From: a bacterium
Lineage (GTDB): Bacteria; Elusimicrobiota; Elusimicrobia; UBA1565; UBA9628
NCBI GenBank assembly: GCA_021799485.1
Contig: JAJZAK010000027.1
Span: 1 to 33,254 of the forward strand
Reading direction: 5' to 3'
Length of the DNA: 33,254 nt
Shown: positions 22,318-30,968 of the stretch, piece after piece
Layout: every line of letters starts with the position of its first letter
Position numbering within the stretch: position 1 is the stretch's first letter
Program-made: the position numbers and the translations under genes
The notes under the pieces: generated by a model
Told to the model about the DNA's origin: nothing
The model's input: the letters and a program-made list of their open reading frames with translations, nothing else
Database searches by the model: none

Positions 22318-24885
22318 TCAGAATAGATTCCCCATGCCGAAGTTGATCTGGTAAGCCTTCACGCCCGGGGTATGGTCGAAGCCGTAGCCCCAGTCGATCT
22401 GGATCGGGAAAGAGGGCGAGGTGAACTTGAGGCCGACGCCGACGTCGGTCATGAGATCGGTGGGCTGCGTTCCGGTGTTGAGATTCACCTGGTTGAACGC
22501 GCTCCACGCGCTGCCCATGTCGTAGAAGATATGCCCCGCGACGAGCGGACGCTGCCCGCTCATCGCGAGCGGAAAATTGAGCTGTTCCGTGAAGACCTCC
22601 TCCACGATGCCGCCGTTCGGGGCGCCCACTTGGTCGACTTGGTAGCCGCGCATGTCCTGGTCGGTGCCGAGAAAATACCTGTTGTAGACGGGAATCGAGG
22701 TCGTCGGTCCGAACTGGGCCATGAATTTGAACCGGTTGGCCGTGGTCAGGACGAGAGCCCGGTGATAGATCGTCGCCAAGGTATAGTCGAAGGAATCGTG
22801 GAATCTCTGCTCCACGTAGTTGATGTCCCCGCCGAAGGGGCCGCCCGCCACGGTGATGCCGTAGGAGTTGAGAGACCCCTTCGTGGGATAGTAGATGTAG
22901 TCGCGCGTGTCGCGCGCCAAGGTGATGCCGAACGTGGAGTAGCTGCTCGTTCCCGGAGTCAGCTCGTTGGCGAAGGGAGCCTGGACGTTCGATATCGCCA
23001 TGCGCGAGAAGCTGTAGGTGAAGTTCGCCGAATAGACGTTGTCGAAAAAGCGCGGCGTGACGGAGACGGAGCCTCCCGTGGAGTGCAGGTAGTAGGCGTT
23101 GATCGAGGAGGCCGCGGCGGTCCCGAAGGGGCTGATGTTGAGGGTGTCGTAGGCGGTGACTCCCAGGGTCGCGGGCCAACGGTTGTCGATCCACGGCTCC
23201 GACCACGACAGGGAGTAATTGAGCACGCGGGCGCCGTAGGAGAAGTTGGCGGACAGCTTCTGCGCCCGGCCGAGGAAGTTCATGTCCGTGATGCCGAGCG
23301 TCCCGTAGAGGCCCTGGAGCGAGGAGTAGGCCGCCCCCGCCGTCAGGGAGCCGGGCTTGCCCTCCTGGACGACGTAGGTGAGGTCGATCATATCCGGGTC
23401 GGTCTTGCTCGGGGTCGTCTGGATGGTCACGCCGTCGAGGTAGCCCAGGTTCATCATGTCGGTCTTCGATCGCTCCGCCAGGCTCTCGTTGAAGATATCG
23501 CCGGGCTTGAGGAGGGACTCGCGCTTCAAGACATAGGTCTTCGTCGCGTGGTTCCCCTTGACGTTGACCGCCCCGACGTAAAGGAGCGGCCCCTCGGAGA
23601 TCATGAAGGTGATGTCCACGAGCCCCGTGGCGGGGCCGATGCTCATCCCCGGCTGGATTTGGACGAAGAGGTGGCCCTTGTCGGCGTAGAGCTTCTGCAT
23701 GGCCTGGATGGTGGCGTCCAGGAGCGACTTCTTGAAGATCTCCCCCGCGTTGTAGGCGACGACCTTGCGAAGATCCGTCGTGTCCACCACGCGGTTGCCG
23801 GAGAACCGCGTGCGGCCGAAGCGGCGCTGCAGGCCCTCGGATATCTCGATGAGAACGTAGACCTTCGTCCCCTTCTGGTTGGCGGTCACCATGGGCTGGG
23901 CCATCTGGAACTGGATATAGCCGTGCTCGAGGTAGTAGGCGGCGATCGTCTGGAGGTCCTGCTTGAATTGGTCCGCGTTGAAGGGCTTGCCGACCTTGGT
24001 TTTCATGAGATCCAGGATCTTCTTCTCCGAATAGGCCTTCGTCCCCATGATCTTCAGCTCGGCGACGACGGATTTGACCCCCTCCTTGATGACGAAGGTG
24101 ACCTTCACCGTATGATTCTTGAGATTGGCGTCGATCGAATGCTCGACGAGGGTGTCGAGATAGCCCTTTTTCTGGTAGGCCTGCGCGATGAGCTGCTCGG
24201 CCTCGCGCAGCTTCGCTTGGTTCAAGGGCTCGCCGACGGACACGATGGAGACGGACTGGCCGGTGACGGGGTCCTTCTGCTTGATGGCGTTCTTGAGAGT
24301 CGCCTCTCCGAGCTTTTTGTTGCCCAAGAACGCGATCTGGCTGACGGCGGGGTTCTCCGTGACGACGAAGTCCAGGTTCACCCGGTACTGGGTCCCCGCG
24401 ACGCCGACGTCCTCGTTGGGGACCGCCTCGTTGGTGAGCGACATTCGCGACGTGACGTTCTCGAAGTAGCCCATGCCCTTGACGTTCGCGACGTCGTGGG
24501 CGAGATCGTCCTGGCTGTAGAGAAGGCCCGACTCCGCCTTGACGACCGCGAGGATCTTGTCGGAGCTGATATGAGGGTTGCCCGAAACGGTCACGTTTTT
24601 AAGCACCCACGGGGGCGACAGCTGGGTCTGGCCCTGGAGGAGCGGTCCGGGCGCCGCGGCCCCGGGGCCGGGCGGCGGCGACGGCGGGGCCTCGGAGGGA
24701 AGCGCGGGGGTCGCCCTCTCCTCGGCGGACGGATTCTCGGGGGTGGCCATCTCGGGCCGCTCGAATTGGCTCGGCGAGTAAAACTCGGAGCTGGTCGAGG
24801 CGAAGACCTCGCCCCCCTCCTGGGCCGCGGCCGGGCCCGCGGGGAACGCGGCGACGAGGAGAACCTTCATGAGAAGGCCGAACAC
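22318..24885 (-). CDS. bamA: Outer-membrane protein assembly factor BamA
   Basis: BamA is the barrel that folds and inserts outer-membrane proteins. The 855-residue product has a short signal peptide ending A-A-A-Q (about 22) and an unusual Pro/Ser/Glu-rich linker (about 25-90). Five POTRA-type repeats follow (about 93-490; each has a G-N or G-T/G-x-A turn such as S-G-N-P-H-I-S-S-D, F-L-G-N-K-K-L, K-G-N-H-A-T). A 16-strand barrel then runs to the terminal phenylalanine. The lid-loop motif is D-M-R-G-Y (usual V-R-G-F/Y). The GTG at 24885 gives MFGLLMKVLL; an ATG at 24870 (MKVLLVAAF) is equally possible. Neither has a clear Shine-Dalgarno. It is the first gene of the envelope operon, with a promoter just upstream. 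Confidence 0.96.
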   Translation of the reverse strand: MFGLLMKVLLVAAFPAGPAAAQEGGEVFASTSSEFYSPSQFERPEMATPENPSAEERATPALPSEAPPSPPPGPGAAAPGPLLQGQTQLSPPWVLKNVTVSGNPHISSDKILAVVKAESGLLYSQDDLAHDVANVKGMGYFENVTSRMSLTNEAVPNEDVGVAGTQYRVNLDFVVTENPAVSQIAFLGNKKLGEATLKNAIKQKDPVTGQSVSIVSVGEPLNQAKLREAEQLIAQAYQKKGYLDTLVEHSIDANLKNHTVKVTFVIKEGVKSVVAELKIMGTKAYSEKKILDLMKTKVGKPFNADQFKQDLQTIAAYYLEHGYIQFQMAQPMVTANQKGTKVYVLIEISEGLQRRFGRTRFSGNRVVDTTDLRKVVAYNAGEIFKKSLLDATIQAMQKLYADKGHLFVQIQPGMSIGPATGLVDITFMISEGPLLYVGAVNVKGNHATKTYVLKRESLLKPGDIFNESLAERSKTDMMNLGYLDGVTIQTTPSKTDPDMIDLTYVVQEGKPGSLTAGAAYSSLQGLYGTLGITDMNFLGRAQKLSANFSYGARVLNYSLSWSEPWIDNRWPATLGVTAYDTLNISPFGTAAASSINAYYLHSTGGSVSVTPRFFDNVYSANFTYSFSRMAISNVQAPFANELTPGTSSYSTFGITLARDTRDYIYYPTKGSLNSYGITVAGGPFGGDINYVEQRFHDSFDYTLATIYHRALVLTTANRFKFMAQFGPTTSIPVYNRYFLGTDQDMRGYQVDQVGAPNGGIVEEVFTEQLNFPLAMSGQRPLVAGHIFYDMGSAWSAFNQVNLNTGTQPTDLMTDVGVGLKFTSPSFPIQIDWGYGFDHTPGVKAYQINFGMGNLF

Positions 24886-24927
24886 CGAGAACTAGAGAGA
24901 CCCCCGGAGCCTCGGCGCCATGCGGGG

Positions 24928-24955
24928 ATTATATCAACTTGGGGCGCGAAGTCAT
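24928..24955 (-). promoter_or_regulatory. Promoter of the bamA-lpx operon
   Basis: On the minus strand a perfect -10 TATAAT (24928-24933) is preceded after 16 nt by ATGACT (24950-24955), a 4/6 match to the -35 consensus. Transcription would start near 24921, giving a leader of about 36 nt before the GTG of bamA. No other promoter-like site is visible in the downstream junctions, so this may drive up to eleven genes. Confidence 0.55.
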
Positions 24956-24998
24956 GTTTCGAGATTATGATACGATCAAAACGCCTCAGACGCCCGCT

Positions 24999-25087
24999 GG
25001 AGAGGTGGCCGAGCGGTTGAAGGCGGCGGTCTTGAAAACCGCTAGGCTCCGCAAGGGGCCTCGTGGGTTCGAATCCCACCCTCTCCG
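24999..25087 (+). tRNA. tRNA-Ser (anticodon UGA)
   Basis: It folds as a class II tRNA: acceptor GGAGAGG (24999-25005) pairs with CCTCTCC (25080-25086). The anticodon stem is GCGGT/ACCGC around loop CTTGAAA, with anticodon TGA at 25033-25035. A long variable arm follows (GGCTCC...GGGGCC), and the T arm is GTGGG-TTCGAAT-CCCAC. The discriminator is G (25087). CCA is not encoded. It reads UCA serine codons. It is divergent from bamA and ends 15 nt before the stop of the convergent ATPase gene. Confidence 0.97.
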
Positions 25088-25102
25088 AGAGACGGTTTCC
25101 CC

Positions 25103-26245
25103 CTAAACGAGCTCCTTGAGAAAGTCGCCCAGGGAGCATGACAGCGCCTTCCCTCCGCGCGCGGGCGCGACGGTCCTCGAGACGAGAAACCGCCGCGAGG
25201 CACCCGCCCAGTCCGCCAAGCGGTTGAGCCTCTCCATATCGTGGGGCGCCGGATGCGAGCTGAGCTTCAACTCGACCGCCCAGCGATCCCGCGGAAACTC
25301 GAGAAGCAGGTCCAGTTCCTGGCCGTCCTGGGTCCTCAGAAAGAACGCCTCATGCTCCCGCCCGAGAGATGACAGGACCGAGAGGATCTGCTCGATCGCC
25401 CACCCCTCCCAGCTGAAACCCACCCACGGACGCCGGACCAGGTCGCGCCGGCTCGCCGCTCCCAGGAGCGCGTGCAGGAGCCCGCTGTCGCGCCAGTAAA
25501 GCTTGGGGCTTTTGACGAGCCTTTTGCGGACGTTCGAGTGAAAAGGAGGCAGGAGGCGGATGAGATAGGCGCCCGCCAGGTACTCGGCGTAGGAATTGAC
25601 CGTGTGATAGCTCAAGCCAAGACCGGCCGCGATGTGCGAGGCGTTCCAGAGCTGTCCATGGACGTGCGCCAGCATCGAAAAAAGCCTTTCGGTCGCCCGG
25701 GGCTTGGCGGGAAGCCCCCACGCGGGCAAATCCCGCTGCGCGAGGAGCCGCAGGTACTCCCTTTGCCAAACAGGAAAACGACTCTTGTCCAAAACGCCTC
25801 CGCCCGGGAATCCCCCCATGAGCCACGAATCGTCCGCCGCCGCGCGACGGCCCAACTCGGGAAGAAGGAACCCCGAAAGCTCGCAGGCAGCCAGCCGCCC
25901 CGCGAGGGATTCCGAGACGTTCCTCATGAGCGCGGGGGACACCGAGCCCAGGATCAGGAATCGGCCGCGGCGGGAGCGCGCCGCGTCGATCGCGCCGCGA
26001 AGCCGGGGGAAGATCTCCGGGGCGGCCTGAGCCTCGTCAAGAATGGCCGGCCGTCGCGACCGCAGGACGCTCTCCCATTCCAGATCAAGCCTCAGGCGCT
26101 CGCCTTCCTGCTCGAGATCGAAGTAGTCCCCCCCGATCGTCTTCGCGAGCGTCGTCTTTCCCGCCTGGCGCGGCCCCAGGATCGCGACGGCGGGGAAGGC
26201 CCCGAGCCGCGCCAGGACCAGGCGCCGGAGGAGACGCGGCAACAT
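25103..26245 (-). CDS. DUF4143-type AAA ATPase
   Basis: The 380-residue product has a P-loop ATPase domain at its N-terminus, with Walker A G-P-R-Q-A-G-K-T-T at 24-32 and Walker B I-L-D-E-A-Q at 68-73. A helical/winged middle part follows. The DUF4143-like C-terminus has S-P-K-L-Y-W-R-D-S-G-L-L-H-A-L-L-G and a nuclease-like E-L-D-L-L-L-E ... W-A-V-E-L-K-L-S-S. Families like this are widespread, often mobile and in multiple copies; their cellular job is not established. The expected catalytic-type residues D and E-x-K of the C-terminal fold are present. The ATG at 26245 follows a consensus-like promoter so closely that the transcript may be leaderless. It lies next to a tRNA gene, a common site for acquired genes. 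Confidence 0.85.
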   Translation of the reverse strand: MLPRLLRRLVLARLGAFPAVAILGPRQAGKTTLAKTIGGDYFDLEQEGERLRLDLEWESVLRSRRPAILDEAQAAPEIFPRLRGAIDAARSRRGRFLILGSVSPALMRNVSESLAGRLAACELSGFLLPELGRRAAADDSWLMGGFPGGGVLDKSRFPVWQREYLRLLAQRDLPAWGLPAKPRATERLFSMLAHVHGQLWNASHIAAGLGLSYHTVNSYAEYLAGAYLIRLLPPFHSNVRKRLVKSPKLYWRDSGLLHALLGAASRRDLVRRPWVGFSWEGWAIEQILSVLSSLGREHEAFFLRTQDGQELDLLLEFPRDRWAVELKLSSHPAPHDMERLNRLADWAGASRRFLVSRTVAPARGGKALSCSLGDFLKELV

Positions 26246-26688
26246 GTGTATAAAATAGAAAATTACTTCTATTTTGTCAAACCAACCAATCCGTCGGGAA
26301 ACTTTTCACCCTCTGGGCGAAAATGTCCCGGCGAGCCGAAGGGCTTGGCCGAGGATTGGGGCGCCCTCCGTCTTGCTCGTGCCGCGGAAGTTTCGGTAAG
26401 CTTTGGCGGCAGCTCTCACATTCCCAACTGGAGGCGCTGTCGAACGATTATGCGACGAGATGCCAGCACTTTATGAAGATCGTCGTCGGAAATCGACATG
26501 GCGCTTCCAGATCGGCCGGGCGCGGCATCCTAATCACCGGAGTCGCCGTCGCGACCTGCTTGGGAAGCCCTGACTCATCCTCTCGACGGGTGGAGCGTTT
26601 GCTCGACAAGGACCTTCCGGACCGATGCCGCACGCGTCCGAAATTCTTTTTCGGGCCCGGGCGAGCCCGCCGGATATTTAGCGGCTCT
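26246..26688. other. Intergenic region with no gene recognised
   Basis: This stretch separates the divergent ATPase and TPR genes. Its left end holds the ATPase promoter. Around 26301-26319 TTTTCACCC and GGGCGAAAA form an imperfect stem reminiscent of the one at 21-39. A frame is open from 26323 into the TPR gene, but its upstream part has no recognisable domain or signal segment and looks non-coding. Base composition drops here from the very high GC to its left. No RNA gene, transposase remnant or clear terminator was found. Confidence 0.5.
26252..26280 (-). promoter_or_regulatory. Promoter with overlapping operator-like palindrome for the ATPase gene
   Basis: On the minus strand a perfect -35 TTGACA (26275-26280) and a -10 TATTTT (26252-26257) are separated by 17 nt. 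A perfect inverted repeat, AAAATAGAA (26252-26260) and TTCTATTTT (26267-26275), fills the spacer and the -10. Transcription is expected at or next to the ATG (26245). A repressor bound to the palindrome would block the promoter; the regulator is unknown. Confidence 0.55.
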
Positions 26689-27777
26689 GTGGCACGCGTG
26701 ACCACATTATTACTCACATCACTGGCCACCTTCGGGGTCTCGAACGCATGTCGCCGGACAAGCGCCTTCGATGTGGCGCACGAGTTGGCGTTGTCGGAGA
26801 TGGAACAGGGAAAGCGGGAAGCGGCGGCGGTCGACTTTAACAGAGCACTGGCGCTCCGGCCGTCCGAATATGTTCTCTACGAAGAAATGGCGCGCAATTA
26901 CGCGGCCATGGGGCGCTACGACTTGGCGAAGGCGGCCTTTATGCGAGGCCGGAAAGCGGGCTGGAACGCGCAAGATTCCTATATTCAAGAGGGTTATTTT
27001 AACCTCATCCAATTTGGAAACGAACGAGAGGCGGAAAAAATTTTCCGACATTCCATTGCCGTAGACACCTCAAGCCCTTTTGGTTACGCGCACCTCGGTG
27101 AGTTTCTGAGGAATCATCACCACCTTAGGGAAGCCGAAAGCTCTATAAGGACCGCTGGGAAACTGCTTTCTAAGCGCGACGCTGAATCTGGCGCAGGGCA
27201 ACATGTTATCTTCCTAGAGTCCCAAATCTTCAGGAGTCGCGGCAATTATGACCAGGCAGCTTCAAAGCTGCTCGATCTATTGCAATTAAACCCGGAGCCC
27301 TGTCCGCAATGCGCCCACCTGGCGGATCTGGGGGACATTTACTTTGACGCAGGTAACCAGGAAAAGGCAGGCTACTATTACGCCAAAAGCGTGGATGCCT
27401 GCCTCAAAATCCGCGATGGAAGATGCAGGCGCGGTAGGCTGGGCGGATTCATGGGGGCGGCTGTGTATTATGCGTCACGCGGCCGCTTCGCCAAGGCCCG
27501 CCGATGGGCCGACCGATCCTTCCCGCTTGCCTTGGAGATCTTGAGAATAGACCTGACTCGTTCGTTATTCCAATATGACTGGAGCCAAGTCGCCGATTCA
27601 TTCGTCGACGCCGGCGCGCCGAAGGATGCCGAAGCAATCTACGGAAAAATCCTTCAATTCTATCATGGCCGCTCTTTGCCGCCGCCTTTTCGAAACCTCC
27701 GGATGAATCTAAAGAAGTGCCGTGAAAAAATCAAAAAGACGGGTCACCGAGCCCTGAAGCCGCAGCCTGTTTCGTGA
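26689..27777 (+). CDS. TPR-repeat protein with N-terminal signal-like segment
   Basis: From the GTG at 26689 the product is 362 residues. It begins with a short hydrophobic segment (VTTLLLTSLATFGVSNAC) that could be a weak lipoprotein signal. Tetratricopeptide repeats follow: examples are A-A-A-V-D-F-N-R-A-L-A-L-R-P-S-E-Y, Y-A-A-M-G-R-Y-D-L-A-K-A-A-F, A-H-L-G-E-F-L-R, and A-D-L-G-D-I-Y-F-D-A-G-N-Q-E-K-A-G-Y-Y-Y-A-K-S. Such arrays bind partner proteins, often in glycan export or assembly. GTG at 26698 is an alternative start. The stop overlaps the GT2 gene start as GTGA, so the two are probably translated together. Codon and base use are less GC-rich than in the left two thirds of the window. 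Confidence 0.7.
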   Translation: MARVTTLLLTSLATFGVSNACRRTSAFDVAHELALSEMEQGKREAAAVDFNRALALRPSEYVLYEEMARNYAAMGRYDLAKAAFMRGRKAGWNAQDSYIQEGYFNLIQFGNEREAEKIFRHSIAVDTSSPFGYAHLGEFLRNHHHLREAESSIRTAGKLLSKRDAESGAGQHVIFLESQIFRSRGNYDQAASKLLDLLQLNPEPCPQCAHLADLGDIYFDAGNQEKAGYYYAKSVDACLKIRDGRCRRGRLGGFMGAAVYYASRGRFAKARRWADRSFPLALEILRIDLTRSLFQYDWSQVADSFVDAGAPKDAEAIYGKILQFYHGRSLPPPFRNLRMNLKKCREKIKKTGHRALKPQPVS

Positions 27778-29012
27778 TCGCCAATCTACGGGAAATACGC
27801 TCTACCCTTTCCGTCATCGTCCCTCCGGCGCACCACGAATGCCATGCGGACTTCTCCGGCATGATCGGAAAGCTTCTCGGAGCCTTGCCCTCAAAGTTGG
27901 GAATCAAGATATTTCCAGCCTCGCCCGGAAGAAGCATTGAGTCTCCCCTTCAGGGGAGTTCCACCGTCATCATAATCGACCACCCCTCGACGAGGCCGCT
28001 GATCCCGGGCTTCTTCCGATTGCCGACTCGTCCCAGAATTATTTCGGCCGTCTTAAAGCTGGATCAAGGGGAAGGACATCCTCGCCCGGCCGCCGTAGGC
28101 ATTCGTCCTTGCCGGGCCTTCCTCGTCGACGAAATTTGGGACTTCGGCGGAGGAACACACGGAGGATGCGATCCGCCGATGCTTCCGAGGCGAATCTTCC
28201 GGGATGCCCGACTACTTCCTTCTTGGATCGCGACCCGCCTGCAAGGCGTTCTGGACGATCGGGAAGCTGCGCCTCGGCGGTCATGCAGCGTCATCATTCC
28301 TTGCTGGAATGCCTTGCGTTATACGAAGGAATGCCTGGACAGCGTTTTAGCGGGAACGCGGGAGCCTTTTGAAATCATAGTCGTCGACAACGGCTCCCTC
28401 GACGGGACAGCGGCTTATGTTGAAGCGCTTGCCAAACGCAAGGGGAATATTCGTCTCATACGTAACCCCACCAACCTCGGTTTCGCCAAGGCAGTAAACC
28501 AAGGCATGGAAAAAGCCTCGGGGGAATACCTGGCATGGCTTAACAGCGACGTCGTCGTCCCGCTTCGATGGATGGATCGCCTGGAGGCCTGGTTCGGCCG
28601 TGGCCCAAAGATCGGGGCCGTGGGACCGCACGCCGGAGCTGCCTTGCCCGTTCAGCGTTTGGCGGGCGCTCCCAAGGAGGTCAAGAGCCTCCCGAGTTTT
28701 TCGTCCGCCCTAGCTCGCAAGAACACCGGCCTCGCCCTATGGGTTCCGCGATTGACGGGTTTTTGCCTTTTGACGAAGAAAGATGTCGTCAGTCGCGTCG
28801 GCGGCCTTGATGAGCGATTTTGGGGAGGTTATGAAGATATTGATTTTTGCTCTAGGCTCTGGGGGGCTGGATACGGAGTCCTTCTGGCCCAGGACGCCTA
28901 CGTTCATCATTATGGCCATCGTTCGTTCCGACACAATCACCTAAGCGTTCGGGCGGTCACAGCGGCGGCCCGCGAAGTCTTTATCAAGAAGTGGCTCCTC
29001 GACGTCCGCTGA
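27774..29012 (+). CDS. GT2-family glycosyltransferase with an unrecognised N-terminal extension
   Basis: The 412-residue product carries a GT-A fold from about residue 171: S-V-I-I-P-C-W-N, then I-I-V-V-D-N-G-S-L-D-G-T, N-P-T-N-L-G-F-A-K-A-V-N-Q-G, the metal site N-S-D-V, and late G-F-C-L-L-T-K-K-D-V ... G-G-L-D-E-R-F-W-G-G-Y-E-D-I-D-F-C. This is the rhamnosyltransferase-like GT2 pattern, acting on nucleotide sugars in the cytoplasm to extend a glycan. Residues 1-165 are of unknown type; they open T-L-S-V-I-V-P like a second, decayed GT2 start. The GTG start overlaps the TPR gene stop. The 3' end overlaps the next membrane-protein gene by 22 nt. Confidence 0.85.
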   Translation: MIANLREIRSTLSVIVPPAHHECHADFSGMIGKLLGALPSKLGIKIFPASPGRSIESPLQGSSTVIIIDHPSTRPLIPGFFRLPTRPRIISAVLKLDQGEGHPRPAAVGIRPCRAFLVDEIWDFGGGTHGGCDPPMLPRRIFRDARLLPSWIATRLQGVLDDREAAPRRSCSVIIPCWNALRYTKECLDSVLAGTREPFEIIVVDNGSLDGTAAYVEALAKRKGNIRLIRNPTNLGFAKAVNQGMEKASGEYLAWLNSDVVVPLRWMDRLEAWFGRGPKIGAVGPHAGAALPVQRLAGAPKEVKSLPSFSSALARKNTGLALWVPRLTGFCLLTKKDVVSRVGGLDERFWGGYEDIDFCSRLWGAGYGVLLAQDAYVHHYGHRSFRHNHLSVRAVTAAAREVFIKKWLLDVR

Positions 29013-30952
29013 TCGCCGCTCTTCGGACCACGGGGTCCTTCGCGCTCTTATGGCTTTTCCTGACGGTTGCCCTGGTGCATCTCCCCGGGCCGATGACGTC
29101 CGTCGACCCCGAAAACTCTTGGATGGGAGCCTTGAGTTATTTCGCCGCCCGCCACGTACGTTTCGGGAAAGACATATTTTTTACTTACGGCCCCCTCGGC
29201 CGATTTTTCATGGGACGCTATGTCGGGGGACCTGTCGGCGGCCCAATCCTCGGCGCTCTGCTCCTGGCCGCCGCCGCGGCGTGGGTCATTACCCTCCTTC
29301 TTCGGAGGTCACGGTCCGCCATCTTGGCGGCAGGTCTGGGTTGCGAGATCATCATGCTCCATTACGACATGATCGATCCCCTCTCCATCGCCACCGTCGC
29401 GGCAACGGGATGCTTCTCCATCTCGCCCGCGTCAAGCATCGCTTCCTTGGCCTTATCGGGAGGATTCCTGGCCACTGTCTCCTTGGAAAAGTTCACTTTC
29501 TTCGTCCTTGCCGCCGCCGTGACGTGCATCGCGACGGCTTGCCATGCCTGGAACGGCCGTGCGGCTCGCGGCGCGGCCCTCTTCGGCGGATATGCCGCGG
29601 CCTTGATCGCGATGGGGGTCGCCGAGACCGGCTCTATCGGCGCTTTTGTAAAATTCCTGCGCGGTTCACTTGAATTGGCGATCGGGTATGGGTATTCCAT
29701 GGCCATCCCGGCTTCGGGTAAGTGGGTGAGCCTGGGCCTTGCCGAGATCGGCGCCTTCTTAAGCCTCCTCACCTATTTGACCGCGACCTCCGTGGCCTCG
29801 CGAATCGAAAAACAGGCCGCGGCCGCCGTTATTCTTGCGGCCCTGTTTGTCGCATGGAAGGAGTCTTATGTGCGCGCCGACCCTCCCCACCTCATATGCC
29901 TTTTCGCGACCGCAGCGTATCTCGGCGTACTGGCTTACGGCCAGTTTCCGGCAAGGACTCCTCCCTCGGGCCGTCGGCGCGGCGCCGCCGGCCGGGACAT
30001 AGGTTTTTGGCTTTGCTTGACAGTTTTGGTTCTATCCGGCCTTGGAGCCGAGAACGTCGGGCGCGCCGAGGCCTTTTTCGCTCCCTTACCGGCATGGAAC
30101 GCCGTTGACGCGATCTTTTGGAGGCTCCATGACTTAGTTCATCTCAGCGATTGCGAGAAGTCCCTCGGACGATCCTTGGCGAAGCTGCGCCTGCAGGAAG
30201 CTTTGCCCCGCGTTAAAAAAATCGTCGGGCAACATTCCGTCGATGTCTTCGACAACGCCTGCGGGATCGCCGTCGTCAACGGTTTCAACTATCGGCCGCG
30301 TCCCGTGTTTCTTGGTTATTGCGCCTACACGCCATATCTTCTCCACGCAAATACTCGGTTTTATCTCGGCTCAGCCGCACCCAAGTACGTCCTCTTTAAG
30401 TATGCACCGATACCGGGCCGATTTCTTGCCGAGGAAGACTCAGGAACTCTATGGGCGATTCTCTCCCGCTATACTTTCATCGCACGGGAGAGGGGCTATG
30501 CTCTCTGGAGTAGGAATAACACGCCGCTCCCCTCCGATCTCGTCCGGCGGATTATTCGGGGAACGGGCTTGCTGGGCCAAGCCGTTCCCCTGCCGAGACG
30601 CGCGCGGGACGAAGTCCAATGGCTCCGGATAACGCCGCGCCTTTCCTGGTTCGGCCGGCTGCGCGGCCTTCTTTACCAGCCGCCCGCTCTGACATTGAGG
30701 TATTCCCGCGCGGCGGGCCGCTCCGAAGCCTTCGAGCTTCCCCCGCCCGTCGCGGAGGAGGGCTTCATCGTCAATCCCACGCTTCGCACCCCCGAGGACA
30801 TCCCGCGATTCCTCTCATGGCGGGAGGCGCCGGATTTTACCGCGTTCACCGTTGAGACTCCCGACGGCGGCCAATCCGGTTTTGAGCTGGATTACCGCTA
30901 TGGAATCGTCTCCTTGAGGCGTCCCGCCGTTAAGACGAAACTTCCTCGGTGA
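28991..30952 (+). CDS. Large polytopic membrane protein of unknown function
   Basis: The 653-residue product has about ten hydrophobic helices in residues 10-370 and a soluble C-terminal part of about 280 residues. The first loop has V-D-P-E-N-S-W-M-G-A-L-S-Y and F-T-Y-G-P-L-G-R-F, an acidic first loop as found in GT-C-type lipid-linked sugar transferases. I cannot name the family. The C-terminal part is rich in beta strands. The GTG at 28991 is preceded by AAGAA and overlaps the GT2 gene by 22 nt, so they are likely one transcript. Role in synthesis or export of a cell-surface glycan is inferred from neighbours only. Confidence 0.65.
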   Translation: MAPRRPLIAALRTTGSFALLWLFLTVALVHLPGPMTSVDPENSWMGALSYFAARHVRFGKDIFFTYGPLGRFFMGRYVGGPVGGPILGALLLAAAAAWVITLLLRRSRSAILAAGLGCEIIMLHYDMIDPLSIATVAATGCFSISPASSIASLALSGGFLATVSLEKFTFFVLAAAVTCIATACHAWNGRAARGAALFGGYAAALIAMGVAETGSIGAFVKFLRGSLELAIGYGYSMAIPASGKWVSLGLAEIGAFLSLLTYLTATSVASRIEKQAAAAVILAALFVAWKESYVRADPPHLICLFATAAYLGVLAYGQFPARTPPSGRRRGAAGRDIGFWLCLTVLVLSGLGAENVGRAEAFFAPLPAWNAVDAIFWRLHDLVHLSDCEKSLGRSLAKLRLQEALPRVKKIVGQHSVDVFDNACGIAVVNGFNYRPRPVFLGYCAYTPYLLHANTRFYLGSAAPKYVLFKYAPIPGRFLAEEDSGTLWAILSRYTFIARERGYALWSRNNTPLPSDLVRRIIRGTGLLGQAVPLPRRARDEVQWLRITPRLSWFGRLRGLLYQPPALTLRYSRAAGRSEAFELPPPVAEEGFIVNPTLRTPEDIPRFLSWREAPDFTAFTVETPDGGQSGFELDYRYGIVSLRRPAVKTKLPR

Positions 30953-30968
30953 ACCTCCCTCTTCCCTC

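Noticed and set aside
22372-25020. Open plus-strand frame of 882 codons opposite bamA, running into the tRNA gene
   Set aside because: Antisense to a full BamA and overlapping tRNA-Ser; composition is that of a shadow frame.
26323-26688. Longer start (ATG 26323 or 26473) for the TPR protein
   Set aside because: The added residues show no domain, and they would bury the hydrophobic signal-like segment internally.
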